Shown here: positions 8,735 through 22,205 of the stretch, piece after piece
Numbering within the stretch: the stretch's first letter is position 1
Layout of the letters: each line of letters begins with the position of its first letter
From: JAKLQR01 sp963753165
GTDB lineage: Bacteria; Nitrospirota; Thermodesulfovibrionia; Thermodesulfovibrionales; SM23-35
DNA: 64,000 nucleotides
Assembly (NCBI GenBank): GCA_963753165.1
Contig: CAVWBP010000012.1
Coordinates: 53,784 to 117,783, forward strand
Direction of reading: 5' to 3'
Program-made: the position numbers and the translations under genes
Notes under the pieces: model-generated
The model's input: only the letters and a program-made list of their open reading frames with translations
Told to the model about the DNA's origin: nothing
The model's database searches: none

Positions 8735-9361
8735 ATGATTATTCAGGAATTTGTTGTCGGACCGCTGGAAAATAATTGTTACATTTTTGGAGACGAGAGC
8801 AGCCGGGAGGCCATTGTCATTGATCCGGGAGACGAGCCTGACAGGATTCTGGATTTTATTCAGGAAAAAGAGCTTGCGTTAAAATATATCGTATGCACCC
8901 ATGCCCACTATGACCATGTTGGCGCTGTCCCGGAGATAAAAGAGGCGATAGGCGCGGCGGAGATTGTAATCCATGAGAAAGACCTCGATATCTACACTCA
9001 TATCGAAAAGCAGGGGATGATGTGGGGAGTTGAACTCGACCCTTTGCCGTCTCCGGATATCCTCGTCAAAGAGGGGACCATACTTTCAATAGGAAATATG
9101 AAGTTCGAAGTTTTCCATACGCCCGGCCATACACCGGGAGGGATATGTCTGTATGGAGAAGGTCTTCTGATAACCGGTGACACTCTTTTTGCCGGCTCGG
9201 TCGGCAGAACAGACCTGCACGGGGGAAATTTCCAGGAATTGAGAACGTCCTTTAACCGGCTTATGTCAATGCCTGACATGGTAAGGGTATTGCCGGGGCA
9301 TGGTCCGGAATCAACGATAGGCAGGGAAAAACGCGAAAACTTTTTTGCGCTGGAGGGTTAA
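8735..9361 (+). CDS. MBL-fold metallo-hydrolase (glyoxalase II-like)
   Basis: The 208-residue protein has the metallo-beta-lactamase motif THAHYDHVGAV (HxHxDH), a further metal ligand in HTPGHTPGG, the bridging aspartate in ITGDTLFAGSVGRTD, and the C-terminal histidine in VLPGHGPES. This arrangement is that of YcbL-type small hydrolases related to hydroxyacylglutathione hydrolase. The start ATG is preceded by GGAAAGAGGTAG. The substrate cannot be stated from sequence. It lies 25 bases downstream of murJ and may be cotranscribed. Confidence 0.88.
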   Translation: MIIQEFVVGPLENNCYIFGDESSREAIVIDPGDEPDRILDFIQEKELALKYIVCTHAHYDHVGAVPEIKEAIGAAEIVIHEKDLDIYTHIEKQGMMWGVELDPLPSPDILVKEGTILSIGNMKFEVFHTPGHTPGGICLYGEGLLITGDTLFAGSVGRTDLHGGNFQELRTSFNRLMSMPDMVRVLPGHGPESTIGREKRENFFALEG

Positions 9362-9383
9362 TTCGAAATACATGAACAGGACA

Positions 9384-9433
9384 TTTTCGAAAATTTTCCC
9401 TGAAAAAGAGAGAAAGAGCTTTGTTTTCGAAAA
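9384..9433. promoter_or_regulatory. Two copies of palindrome TTTTCGAAAA upstream of the rRNA promoter
   Basis: The palindrome TTTTCGAAAA occurs at 9384-9393 and again at 9424-9433, 40 bases apart (close to four helical turns), just before the -35 region of the first rRNA promoter. It may be a pair of protein-binding sites or part of an A/T-rich UP-like region. This is an inference from spacing and symmetry only. Confidence 0.35.
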
Positions 9434-9437
9434 TAAT

Positions 9438-9511
9438 TTGTATTTTTTTGACTTGTTCGGGTATAATCGCATGTATTTCTCTATTGACTATCTTTTAAAA
9501 AATGATATTCT
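9438..9511 (+). promoter_or_regulatory. Tandem rRNA operon promoters P1 and P2
   Basis: P1: TTGTAT (9438-9443), 18-base spacer, perfect TATAAT (9462-9467). P2: TTGACT (9484-9489), 16-base spacer, TATTCT (9506-9511). Both face the 16S gene, and the leader is about 330 bases. The leader also holds a GGCTATAC/GTATAGCC hairpin followed by a T-rich stretch (9591-9620) and a boxA-like GATCTTTGAAAAC near 9802. Confidence 0.65.
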
Positions 9512-9809
9512 ATAAGTAAGGATGTACGGTAAAGGATTGATTATGGGCTAATTTACATCCAGGTAGTGAAGTGAAGATGTTTTGATAAAAGGGCTATACT
9601 ACTTGGGTATAGCCTTCATTTTTCTCTGCAACACCTTGGGGCTAAGGCGAGTTGAGGGGACACTAAATATCAAGGGAGCTGATGTAAAGATGGAGTGATG
9701 TACGCCCCAAAATCCTGAAAGGGAGAGGGGAAGCCTAAGCATCAGCCATGGCACCTTTGTATAAGAAAGCCTCGGAAGCGCAATCCCAAGGGTGCGGAGA
9801 TGATCTTTG

Positions 9810-9829
9810 AAAACTAAAAAAAGTAGGCC
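9810..9829 (+). other. 5' arm of the pre-16S processing stem
   Basis: The sequence at 9810-9829 (AAAACTAAAAAAAGTAGGCC) is complementary, apart from one extra A, to 11559-11577 just after the 16S gene. The two arms would enclose 16S in a long helix of the kind cut by RNase III. A similar pair, with some G-U and mismatched positions, flanks 23S: CTTTGACAACAG near 11592 and CTGTTGTCAAAG near 14669. Confidence 0.8.
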
Positions 9830-9840
9830 CCGTGTAAGTA

Positions 9841-11509
<1,669 letters not shown>

Positions 11510-11620
11510 AATCTCAAGCCGTGAGAACGGTTTGAAACGTTTTACAGAAAACAGCGGCGGCCTACTTTTTTAGTTTTATATATTTTTTGTTCTTTGACAA
11601 CAGAAGGGAATAGTAAGAAG

Positions 11621-14654
<3,034 letters not shown>

Positions 14655-14688
14655 TCTTCATTTCCCTCCTGTTGTCAAAGGGTATGGG

Positions 14689-14711
14689 GGGCCTTTGAAA
14701 AGGCCCTTTTT
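14689..14711 (+). terminator. Intrinsic terminator after 23S rRNA
   Basis: GGGCCTT (14689-14695), loop TGAA, AAGGCCC (14700-14706), then five Ts. It separates the rRNA operon from rpoD, whose ATG is only 27 bases further on. Confidence 0.85.
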
Positions 14712-14737
14712 GCGTCTTTTAAGGAGTAGAGAGAGAA

Positions 14738-16165
14738 ATGAGAGAAAGAGACATTTTCGAAGAGATTATCGATATCGGCAAACGCCGGGGAATACTCACC
14801 TATGATGAAATAAACGATGCGCTTCCCTCTGAGTTTTTCTCGCCGGATGAGATAGAAGACCTGATGGACATTCTCCAGGATATGGGTGTCAAGGTTGTGG
14901 ACCATGAAGAGATGACGCCGGTTGAAGAGGAGGCAGAAGAGGAAACAGAAGAATATGAGAAAACGGAAGACCTCGTTCAGGCATATTTCTATTCGATGGG
15001 AGATATTTCCATCCTCACAAAGGATGAAGAAACGGATCTTGCCAAAAGGCTTGAAGAGGGAAAATCAATAATCCGTGAACTCATTATCGCATTGCCGCTT
15101 TACAAGAAACTTGAGGTCAGCGAGAACGGAGATGAAGAAGAAGCAATCCCGGAAGAGGAGCGTCCTGATGACGCCCTCATCAGGACCGTGGAAATTATTG
15201 AGATGCTGATGGAGGAGGTTGACACAGCAGACAAGCGGATCACTAAATATGGGACGCTGAAGGGGCTGAAGACTATCATCCGGGAGAAAAAGAAGAAAAA
15301 TGTTGATACGAAGAAGCTCGAACTGCTGGCGAAAGAGGTGGAGAAGGTATTCAAAAAGGTTGAGGCTGAAGTTGGCGCAAAGATAGATGACATCAAATTA
15401 ATGTGGACGCGGATCGAAAAAGCGAAGATACTGATTTCTACGGCCAAGAATGAACTGATAACCCGAAACCTGAGACTTGTGGTGAATATCGCCAAGAATT
15501 ATGTGGGCAGGGGACTCCCCCTCCTCGATCTGATACAGGAAGGCAACATCGGCCTTATGAAGGCTGTTGACAAGTTCAAATATGAAAAGGGGTTTAAGTT
15601 CAGCACGTACGCAACCTGGTGGATCAGGCAGGCAATTACAAGGGCCTTGATTGATCAGACAAAAACGATCAGGGTCCCTGTGCATATGATGGAGTTCTAC
15701 AACAGGGTTACCAAAGCGTCACGGGAACTTACCCAGCAGCTTGGAAGAGAGCCGACCAACGAGGAAATTGCGCAGAAACTCTTAGTGCCGGTAAGGAAGG
15801 TTGAGGAGGTTTTCAGGGCGATACAGGACCCTATTGCGCTCCAGACGCCTGTCGGCGACGAGGATACCGAGCTTGAGGATTTTATCGGCGACAAGAACAG
15901 TCCTTCTCCCTATGCGGATGCCGAAAAAACAGAGACTTCGGAACAGATTCAGCAGGTCCTGAAAACCCTGACGCCGAAAGAGGAGATGGTTATCAGAATG
16001 AGATTCGGCATAGGCGCCGACCGGGACCATACCCTCGAAGAAGTGGGAAGGCATCTTTCGATAACACGGGAGAGGGTAAGGCAGATAGAAGCAAAGGCTT
16101 TGAGAAAGCTGAAACATCCCAGCAGGCTCAAAGCCCTTAAGAGATTGACTGTTATTCCTACTTAG
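14738..16165 (+). CDS. rpoD: RNA polymerase primary sigma factor RpoD
   Basis: The 475-residue protein has region 1.1 (residues 1-55), region 1.2 (LVQAYFYSMGDISILTKDEE) and a non-conserved acidic/charged stretch at about 95-230. Region 2 contains NLRLVVNIAKNYVGRGLPLL, DLIQEGNIGLMKAVDKF and KFSTYATWWIRQAITRAL. Region 3 follows, then region 4 with the -35-binding helix LSITRERVRQIEAKALRKL. AAGGAG lies 11 bases before the ATG. The gene begins 83 bases after 23S, separated by a terminator, so some read-through from the rRNA promoters is possible. It ends tail-to-tail, overlapping the LysM gene by 8 bases. Confidence 0.97.
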   Translation: MRERDIFEEIIDIGKRRGILTYDEINDALPSEFFSPDEIEDLMDILQDMGVKVVDHEEMTPVEEEAEEETEEYEKTEDLVQAYFYSMGDISILTKDEETDLAKRLEEGKSIIRELIIALPLYKKLEVSENGDEEEAIPEEERPDDALIRTVEIIEMLMEEVDTADKRITKYGTLKGLKTIIREKKKKNVDTKKLELLAKEVEKVFKKVEAEVGAKIDDIKLMWTRIEKAKILISTAKNELITRNLRLVVNIAKNYVGRGLPLLDLIQEGNIGLMKAVDKFKYEKGFKFSTYATWWIRQAITRALIDQTKTIRVPVHMMEFYNRVTKASRELTQQLGREPTNEEIAQKLLVPVRKVEEVFRAIQDPIALQTPVGDEDTELEDFIGDKNSPSPYADAEKTETSEQIQQVLKTLTPKEEMVIRMRFGIGADRDHTLEEVGRHLSITRERVRQIEAKALRKLKHPSRLKALKRLTVIPT

Positions 16166-17150
16166 CCATTAAAACAGGGTCTCCATACACGACCTCTTCG
16201 TGGCTTTTCCGGACGATCACGGTTGCAGTCTTTTCCTGAAGACTTATCACCTGGATTATCCCGTTTTCTATCCGGTGTTTGCTTTGCTTTAATGTCGCCA
16301 ATATGTCTCCAACCTGAAGGCCGTCTCTCCTTCCTTTGTCTATATAGGCAATCTCATATTCAACGCTAATGAGCCGCGATTGTTTTGCAGCCGCCACGTA
16401 ACCGTTGATATCCGGCTTCCGGGGATTTTCAACCTCGAGAGGCGGTTCTATGTCATAGTATGTGTCAAGGAGATCCCCTGTTGTTACTTCCCAATAAGAG
16501 TCAGTTATCAGGATCTTCGGATCGTTCTCGTCAACAACCTCTGCAATCCCTACCACATCAATGAGATACCCCATAAATTCGCCTGTCTTAGGATGTATTA
16601 CCTTCTGCATGGGTCTGATGATATAGAATTTTTCCCCTTTCCTTACAGGTACAGCAGGTTTAATATATGCCTCATCCCCCTTGCCGACGATCGTTTTGCC
16701 GGTCCCGAACGGTGTATCCGCTATTTCCCCGAGATTGGGGATTGTTTCTGCAATATATCCGCTGGAAATCAGCAGGGTCTTGTTCACCAGATAATCAATT
16801 TTTTTCGGTTCGATTATTTTCGGCACCTCCCTGGGGAGCTCGGGTCGTGCAACAGGTTTTGCCACGGGTTTGATCTCGGGGACGATCTCTTTCTGGAGTA
16901 AATACAGTGGTATTTTAATCGTCTGTTTTGGATAAATCAGATCGGGGTTCTTAATGTCAGGGTTTTCTTTCCACACTTTCGGCCAGAGGAAGGGGTCCTG
17001 AAGTTCCTTATCCGTAATGTCCCAGAGGGTGTCCCCTTTTATTATTGTGTAGTCCTTGTATTTCTGGTCTTGTGCGAATGCAAAAGAGCACAAGACGAAA
17101 ATAATCAGGAAAGGAATTGTTCCATCGAACAAAGGTTTCATTCTCCGCAT
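16158..17150 (-). CDS. Exported LysM-domain protein
   Basis: The 330-residue protein has a signal peptide (PFLIIFVLCSFAFAQ) and a LysM domain directly after it (YTIIKGDTLWDITDKELQDP, then NPDLIYPKQTIKIP). A proline/lysine-rich linker follows at about residues 95-115, and then a long C-terminal part with no motif I recognise. LysM binds peptidoglycan glycan strands, so a periplasmic or wall-associated role is likely. ATG at 17150 is preceded by AAAGGAG; an alternative start is at MKPLF, four codons later. Confidence 0.85.
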   Translation of the reverse strand: MRRMKPLFDGTIPFLIIFVLCSFAFAQDQKYKDYTIIKGDTLWDITDKELQDPFLWPKVWKENPDIKNPDLIYPKQTIKIPLYLLQKEIVPEIKPVAKPVARPELPREVPKIIEPKKIDYLVNKTLLISSGYIAETIPNLGEIADTPFGTGKTIVGKGDEAYIKPAVPVRKGEKFYIIRPMQKVIHPKTGEFMGYLIDVVGIAEVVDENDPKILITDSYWEVTTGDLLDTYYDIEPPLEVENPRKPDINGYVAAAKQSRLISVEYEIAYIDKGRRDGLQVGDILATLKQSKHRIENGIIQVISLQEKTATVIVRKSHEEVVYGDPVLMAK

Positions 17151-17284
17151 AACGTTAACTCCTTTTAAAAGTTTTACTTTACATAAAAATAACGAAGATG
17201 CCGAAAAGTGTCAAGTAATTTCTCTCCCATACGAGAGGATCACTTTTTTCCCACTATTTATAAATTTTATGATATATTTTATAT

Positions 17285-18607
17285 ATGAAATATTTCGGTC
17301 TGTTTTTTACCATTGTCTTTTTTCTCGTATCGGGGAATGCCGGCGCCTCTGAAGTCCGGGAATATACCCTGGAAAATGGATTGAAGGTGATCCTTATCGA
17401 GGAACACAAGGCGCCTGTTGTGACCTTTCAGGTATGGTACCGGGTTGGCGCGAAGGATGAGCCGGCCGGGAGATCGGGACTCAGCCATCTGCTGGAGCAC
17501 ATGATGTTTAAGGGTACGCCGAAATACGGCCCATCGGTATTGTCCAGAACAGTCCAGAAGAATGGCGGCACAGACAATGCGTATACCACAAAAGACTATA
17601 CGGTCTATTTTGCAATGTTATCTTCGGACAGGGTTGCACTTGCGGTTGAACTCGAAGCCGACAGGATGCAGAACCTGACACTTGACCCGAAAGAGACGGC
17701 CTCTGAGAAAAGTGTAGTCATGGAGGAACGGAGATTGCGGTATGAAGACGATCCGCAGAATGCGCTCTTTGAGGAAGTCATGGCTGCTGCATATAAAGTC
17801 CATCCTTATCAACGGCCTGTTATCGGATGGATGTCCGATCTGCAAAATATCGAGAGAGAAGCCTTATTCAAATACTACAAAACCTATTACGCGCCCGGCA
17901 ATGCGGTGATCGTAGTTGCAGGCGATATTGACGGAGAGGAAATGATGAAACAGATACGGGCTGCGTTTGATGATGTCCCCCGTGGCCCGGAATCCGAGTC
18001 TGTCATGTCGAGGGAACCGGATCAGCAGGGAGAGCGCAGGGTTATCCTGAAAAGAGAAGCGGAGCTTCCTTATGTCCTCATGGCATATCATACGCCGAGC
18101 TTCCCTGATGAGGACAGCTATGCCCTTGAAGTGCTCAACGGAATACTCTCGGGGGGGAAAAGCGCGCGGCTTTATCAATCCATGGTGTATGACAAGAAGA
18201 TCGCTCTCGCTGCAGATGCCGATTACAGCGGCTTCAGCAAAAATCCCTATGTCTTTTTCCTTGCGGCAACCGCAGCTCCCGGCAAGGATATAAAGGATGT
18301 CGAATCCGCGCTGCTTCGGGAGATAGAGAAGATTCAGGAAATTCCTCCTTCAGAACGCGAGGTGCAGAAGGCGAAGAACCAGATCGAGTCATCATTCATC
18401 ATGGGACAGGACTCAATTTTCGTTCAGGCGATGAAATACGGAACGTTCGAGATGCTCGGCGGATGGAAGCTAATTGATGCCTATGTCGAAGGCATCCGGA
18501 ACGTAACCCCTGAGGATGTAATGAAGGCGGCAAAAAAGTATTTCCATGAAGAGAATAGAACAGTCGGGATACTGATACCGGCAAAGAAAGTGAAGAGTGA
18601 AGAGTGA
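17285..18607 (+). CDS. M16-family zinc peptidase, catalytic partner
   Basis: The 440-residue protein has a signal peptide ending near VSGNAGAS and the inverted zinc motif HLLEHMMFKGT (HxxEH) at about residue 72. The distal glutamate region lies in EKSVVMEERR. The C-terminal half carries SGGKSARLYQSMVYDKK. This is a periplasmic M16B protease subunit. Its stop overlaps the GTG start of the next gene, which encodes a second M16 protein lacking the zinc motif. In this family such pairs form heterodimers that degrade peptides. No Shine-Dalgarno is visible before the ATG at 17285; the upstream DNA is very AT-rich. Confidence 0.92.
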   Translation: MKYFGLFFTIVFFLVSGNAGASEVREYTLENGLKVILIEEHKAPVVTFQVWYRVGAKDEPAGRSGLSHLLEHMMFKGTPKYGPSVLSRTVQKNGGTDNAYTTKDYTVYFAMLSSDRVALAVELEADRMQNLTLDPKETASEKSVVMEERRLRYEDDPQNALFEEVMAAAYKVHPYQRPVIGWMSDLQNIEREALFKYYKTYYAPGNAVIVVAGDIDGEEMMKQIRAAFDDVPRGPESESVMSREPDQQGERRVILKREAELPYVLMAYHTPSFPDEDSYALEVLNGILSGGKSARLYQSMVYDKKIALAADADYSGFSKNPYVFFLAATAAPGKDIKDVESALLREIEKIQEIPPSEREVQKAKNQIESSFIMGQDSIFVQAMKYGTFEMLGGWKLIDAYVEGIRNVTPEDVMKAAKKYFHEENRTVGILIPAKKVKSEE

Positions 18608-19953
18608 AAAGGGGAATAGGTAAAAAAAGTATTCTTGTCAGCTTGATGTTTGTCGCCTGCTGTTTCCTTTCTTCGCAAGCCCTAGCGATTGATATTACAA
18701 GAACCGTGCTTCCAAACGGGTTGATTGTGCTCCATTCGGAAAACCATAACCTCCCTGTTGTCATGGTTACGCTTATCGTCAGGGCAGGCCAGGTTCATGA
18801 GCCGGGTGAAAAGGCGGGCCTTGCAAATGTGACCGCCGAACTTCTTTCCGAAGGAACAAAAACCCGTTCTTCGACGGAAATAAGCGAAACGCTGGATTTT
18901 ATCGGCGCATCTCTTGGTATATCTGCCGGCGCTGATTTTACGACTCTCACCCTTTCCGTATTAAAAAAGGATATTCATAAAGGCTTCGATATCTTTTCCG
19001 ACGTCCTCCTTCATCCGTCTTTCCCTCAGGAGGAGATTGCGCGGGTGAAAGAATTAATCAAAGGTTCATTGAAGCATCAGGAAGAGGACCCCTCTTTCCT
19101 CGCAGACCGGGCATTCAGAAAAGAGGTCTTCGGGCCGCATCCATATGGCAGGCTCCTGGAAGGTTCGACCGAAACAATCAACCTTATCACACGCGAAGAT
19201 ATGATGCAGTTCTACTCGGCATATTTTCTCCCCAACAATGCGATCCTCTCCGTTGTCGGAGACCTCACTCCGGAAGAACTGCAGGGAATTCTGCAGCAGT
19301 ATCTGAACGAATGGAAAAAGGCAGATGTCCCCGTAGCGGTTTCTGTAAAACCTGCAGAGAAACCAGGGAGGACGGTCCTCAAAATAGAGAAAGACCTGAC
19401 GCAGGCGACCCTCATGTTCGGAAACCTTGGCATTCGGAGGGAGGACCCTGATTACTATGCCGTCTCGGTTATGAATTATATCCTTGGCGGGGGAGGCTTT
19501 TCCTCGAGGCTCATGCAGTCCATCCGGGACGAAAAAGGACTCGCATACGATGTGCGGAGCTTTTTCGCCGCCCAGAAGGAGAGCGGATATTATCAGATCA
19601 GCCTTCAGACAAAGAACGAATCTGCAAATACTGCGCTTGACGAAATAAGAACGCAGGTCAAAAGAATTACGTCGGAACCGGTTTCGGACGAGGAACTTTC
19701 AGAGGCGAAATCATTTCTGACAGGGAGTTTCCTGAGACGTCTTGATACGAACAGGAAGATTGCCGATTTCTTCGCAGCGGTCGAGTTCTTCGCCCTCGGG
19801 CTTGACTACAGAACGAACTACCCCGGCTATATCAATGCAGTCACAAAAGAGGATGTGCTGAGAGTAGCCCGAAAATATCTCTCCGCTGAACAGTATGTCC
19901 TTGTAGTCGTTGCAGACCAGAAGAAAGCAGGCCTGCAATATCCCGAAAAATAA
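18604..19953 (+). CDS. M16-family peptidase-like protein, non-catalytic partner
   Basis: The 449-residue protein has a signal peptide (SLMFVACCFLSSQALA). The position of the HxxEH zinc motif reads NVTAELLSEG, so metal binding is lost. The C-terminal half retains GGGGFSSRLMQSIRDEKGLAYDV, which in active family members contributes the conserved Arg/Tyr pair. It starts at GTG 18604, overlapping the upstream peptidase gene by 4 bases. The two very probably form a heterodimer with one half-site each. Confidence 0.9.
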   Translation: MKRGIGKKSILVSLMFVACCFLSSQALAIDITRTVLPNGLIVLHSENHNLPVVMVTLIVRAGQVHEPGEKAGLANVTAELLSEGTKTRSSTEISETLDFIGASLGISAGADFTTLTLSVLKKDIHKGFDIFSDVLLHPSFPQEEIARVKELIKGSLKHQEEDPSFLADRAFRKEVFGPHPYGRLLEGSTETINLITREDMMQFYSAYFLPNNAILSVVGDLTPEELQGILQQYLNEWKKADVPVAVSVKPAEKPGRTVLKIEKDLTQATLMFGNLGIRREDPDYYAVSVMNYILGGGGFSSRLMQSIRDEKGLAYDVRSFFAAQKESGYYQISLQTKNESANTALDEIRTQVKRITSEPVSDEELSEAKSFLTGSFLRRLDTNRKIADFFAAVEFFALGLDYRTNYPGYINAVTKEDVLRVARKYLSAEQYVLVVVADQKKAGLQYPEK

Positions 19954-20065
19954 TTAATATTTTTCCCCGCTATTCCCCGGCTTGATCCGGCAATCCATCC
20001 TTGTTTTACAGTCAGAGTCTGCTTGCAACTTTTCTCTGTTTCATGAATAATCAGTGGTGAAAACG

Positions 20066-22045
20066 ATGAATATTCATCAGAAAATAGGCAGGCGCATATT
20101 CGTCTTCTGCCTCCTGTCTTCAGCATGTTTTCTTGCCCTCCTCATCTGGCGGCCGGGTGCGGTCGAAGAGCGTGCTGAAACACTTACCCTTGACTATCGG
20201 TTTCAGGTCAGAAATTTCATTTCTCCGCCGCATGTATCGGGTGAAGTAGTCGTTGTCGGAATAGATGAGAAAAGCCTGAAGCAATACGGGCGATGGCCCT
20301 GGAGCAGAACCCTGCAGGCTGAACTCGTAGAAAAGATCCTTGCTCTTCAACCAAGGGTGCTTGCAGTAGATATTTTTTACACCGAACCGGAAGATGCACA
20401 GTCTGATAAAGCGCTTGGTGAGGTATTGCACCGTGCAAAGGATAAGATTATCCTGGCAGCGGTCTTCGATGTCTGGCTTGAAAATAAGGACCGGGAGCAA
20501 AAGGAGATCCCTGACACGCTGTTCGATTCCGTATTTATGAAGCTTGAGGACCAGAGGCAAATCCAGGCAGTCGAGGCCGATGACCTCATGGCGGATATCC
20601 CGCAGATTCTCGATAATACCCTCAGCGGGCATGTATACAGCCATCCCGACTACGACGGGAAACTAAGGTGGGAAATCTTATATCTGAAATATAAAGATGA
20701 ATATTTTCCTTCCCTTGCACTCCTGACCGCGCGGGTGTCCCTCGGATTGAAAAGTGATGAAATGGCTGTTGTCGGCAGCAGGGGAGTAAGGCTCGGAAGC
20801 GGCCTGTTTGTTCCTGCCGACCGGAAAGGGAGGATGCTCATTAATTATTACGGCAGGGAGGGAACGTTCACCCCTGTTTCTGCTGCAGACATTTTATCAG
20901 GGAAGGTTCAACGCAAAGAGATTGAAAACCGGACAGTGTTCCTCGGCACGTCAGCCATTGCGACCTATGACCTGAAGAACACTCCTTTTTCAGCGAACAT
21001 GCCGGGTGTAGAGAAAAATGCCACTATCGTTGAGAATATCCTCACCCGGAATTTTCTTCAGAAGAGTCCGGGATATATCGAAATTATCGTCCTTGCCATG
21101 ACAGGCCTGGTTCTGGGTTTCTTCCTCCCGCGTCTCAGCGCTATCAGGGGCGCTGCCCTTTCCTTTGCGCTGTTCGCCGGGTATATCCTCGGCGTTCAGA
21201 TACTCTTTGCTTCTCTGAATCTCTGGGTAAATTTTATCTACCCTGCGGCGAATATGATGATAATAGCCGTTGTGGTTACCGTGACGAAATATTTTTTCGA
21301 GGAAAGAAAAGCCGGGGAGATAAGGAGGATGTTTTCGAGTTATGTGTCGCCAAAGATCGTGGAACAGATTATCAACAACCCCGAGAAGGCAAAGCTGGGC
21401 GGTGAAAGAAAGACGGTGACGGTCCTGTTTTCGGATATCATTGGGTTCACTACACTGTCGGAACAGACATCGCCTGAGCAGGTTATAGAGTTGCTGAATG
21501 AATATTTCGAAGAAATGGCAAGCATCATCTTCAGATGGGACGGCACCCTCGATAAATTTGTAGGTGATGAAATTATGGCCTTCTGGGGCGCTCCGGTCGA
21601 CCAGGAAAACCATGCCGAGCGCGCGTTCCGGTGCGCGCTGCATATGGTTGCGAGTCTCGAGAAACTGCACGGGAAATGGACGAGGGAGGGAAAGCCGGTA
21701 CTCGACTGCGGCATCGGCATCAATACCGGTGAAGTGGTAATCGGCAATATAGGAGCGCCGGGCAAGAAGATGGATTATACCATTATCGGTGATCATGTGA
21801 ACCTCGGTGCGCGGGTAGAAAAACTGACAAGAAGTTATAATGCAAAGATCATTATCACCGAATATACCCTGCAACACATTCAACCATTAATCGAGAAAAA
21901 ATTATTCGGACATATAGAGCTCAATGAACTCGACCGGGTCAGGGTAAAAGGCAAAGAAAAGGAAGTAAGGATTTTTGAATTGAAGAATATGAAGCTTGAG
22001 CAATTAAAGCGGCATGCTCATGTTCACCGGGAACCGGAAGACTGA
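20066..22045 (+). CDS. CHASE2-domain adenylate/guanylate cyclase
   Basis: A membrane-bound class III nucleotide cyclase of about 659 residues. A short N-terminal membrane segment leads to a periplasmic CHASE2 sensor domain (about residues 35-330, with VVVGIDEKSLKQYGRWPW), three membrane helices (about 335-415), and a cyclase domain (about 435-640). Catalytic parts are FSDIIGFTTLSEQ (metal aspartate), TLDKFVGDEIMAFWGAP (lysine and second metal aspartate), and MDYTIIGDHVNLGARVE (transition-state Asn and Arg). Lys plus DYT suggests ATP as substrate. The start is taken as the ATG at 20066; GTG codons at 20054 and 20057 are alternatives. CHASE2 ligands are unknown. Confidence 0.9.
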   Translation: MNIHQKIGRRIFVFCLLSSACFLALLIWRPGAVEERAETLTLDYRFQVRNFISPPHVSGEVVVVGIDEKSLKQYGRWPWSRTLQAELVEKILALQPRVLAVDIFYTEPEDAQSDKALGEVLHRAKDKIILAAVFDVWLENKDREQKEIPDTLFDSVFMKLEDQRQIQAVEADDLMADIPQILDNTLSGHVYSHPDYDGKLRWEILYLKYKDEYFPSLALLTARVSLGLKSDEMAVVGSRGVRLGSGLFVPADRKGRMLINYYGREGTFTPVSAADILSGKVQRKEIENRTVFLGTSAIATYDLKNTPFSANMPGVEKNATIVENILTRNFLQKSPGYIEIIVLAMTGLVLGFFLPRLSAIRGAALSFALFAGYILGVQILFASLNLWVNFIYPAANMMIIAVVVTVTKYFFEERKAGEIRRMFSSYVSPKIVEQIINNPEKAKLGGERKTVTVLFSDIIGFTTLSEQTSPEQVIELLNEYFEEMASIIFRWDGTLDKFVGDEIMAFWGAPVDQENHAERAFRCALHMVASLEKLHGKWTREGKPVLDCGIGINTGEVVIGNIGAPGKKMDYTIIGDHVNLGARVEKLTRSYNAKIIITEYTLQHIQPLIEKKLFGHIELNELDRVRVKGKEKEVRIFELKNMKLEQLKRHAHVHREPED

Positions 22046-22205
22046 GCGTATGCTGAATTTGCAAAAAGACTGGCAAGTTTGATGCGGGTACGGTATAATG
22101 GGAACAACAGCGTTCACAACAAAAGAATATTCCGATAAACCCATGATGCCCTGACAGCGCTTGCTGTATGTTCACTTCTTCTCAAAAAATCACAGGAGGT
22201 CTTTC

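Noticed and set aside
14655..14737. 5S rRNA after 23S
   Set aside because: Only 83 bases remain before rpoD, filled by the processing-stem arm and a terminator.
15100..15495. 131-codon antisense frame over rpoD
   Set aside because: It is a serine-rich shadow of the charged region of RpoD, without a start signal.
20990..21883. 297-codon antisense frame over the cyclase gene
   Set aside because: Long but opposite a clearly conserved coding region and without recognisable protein features.
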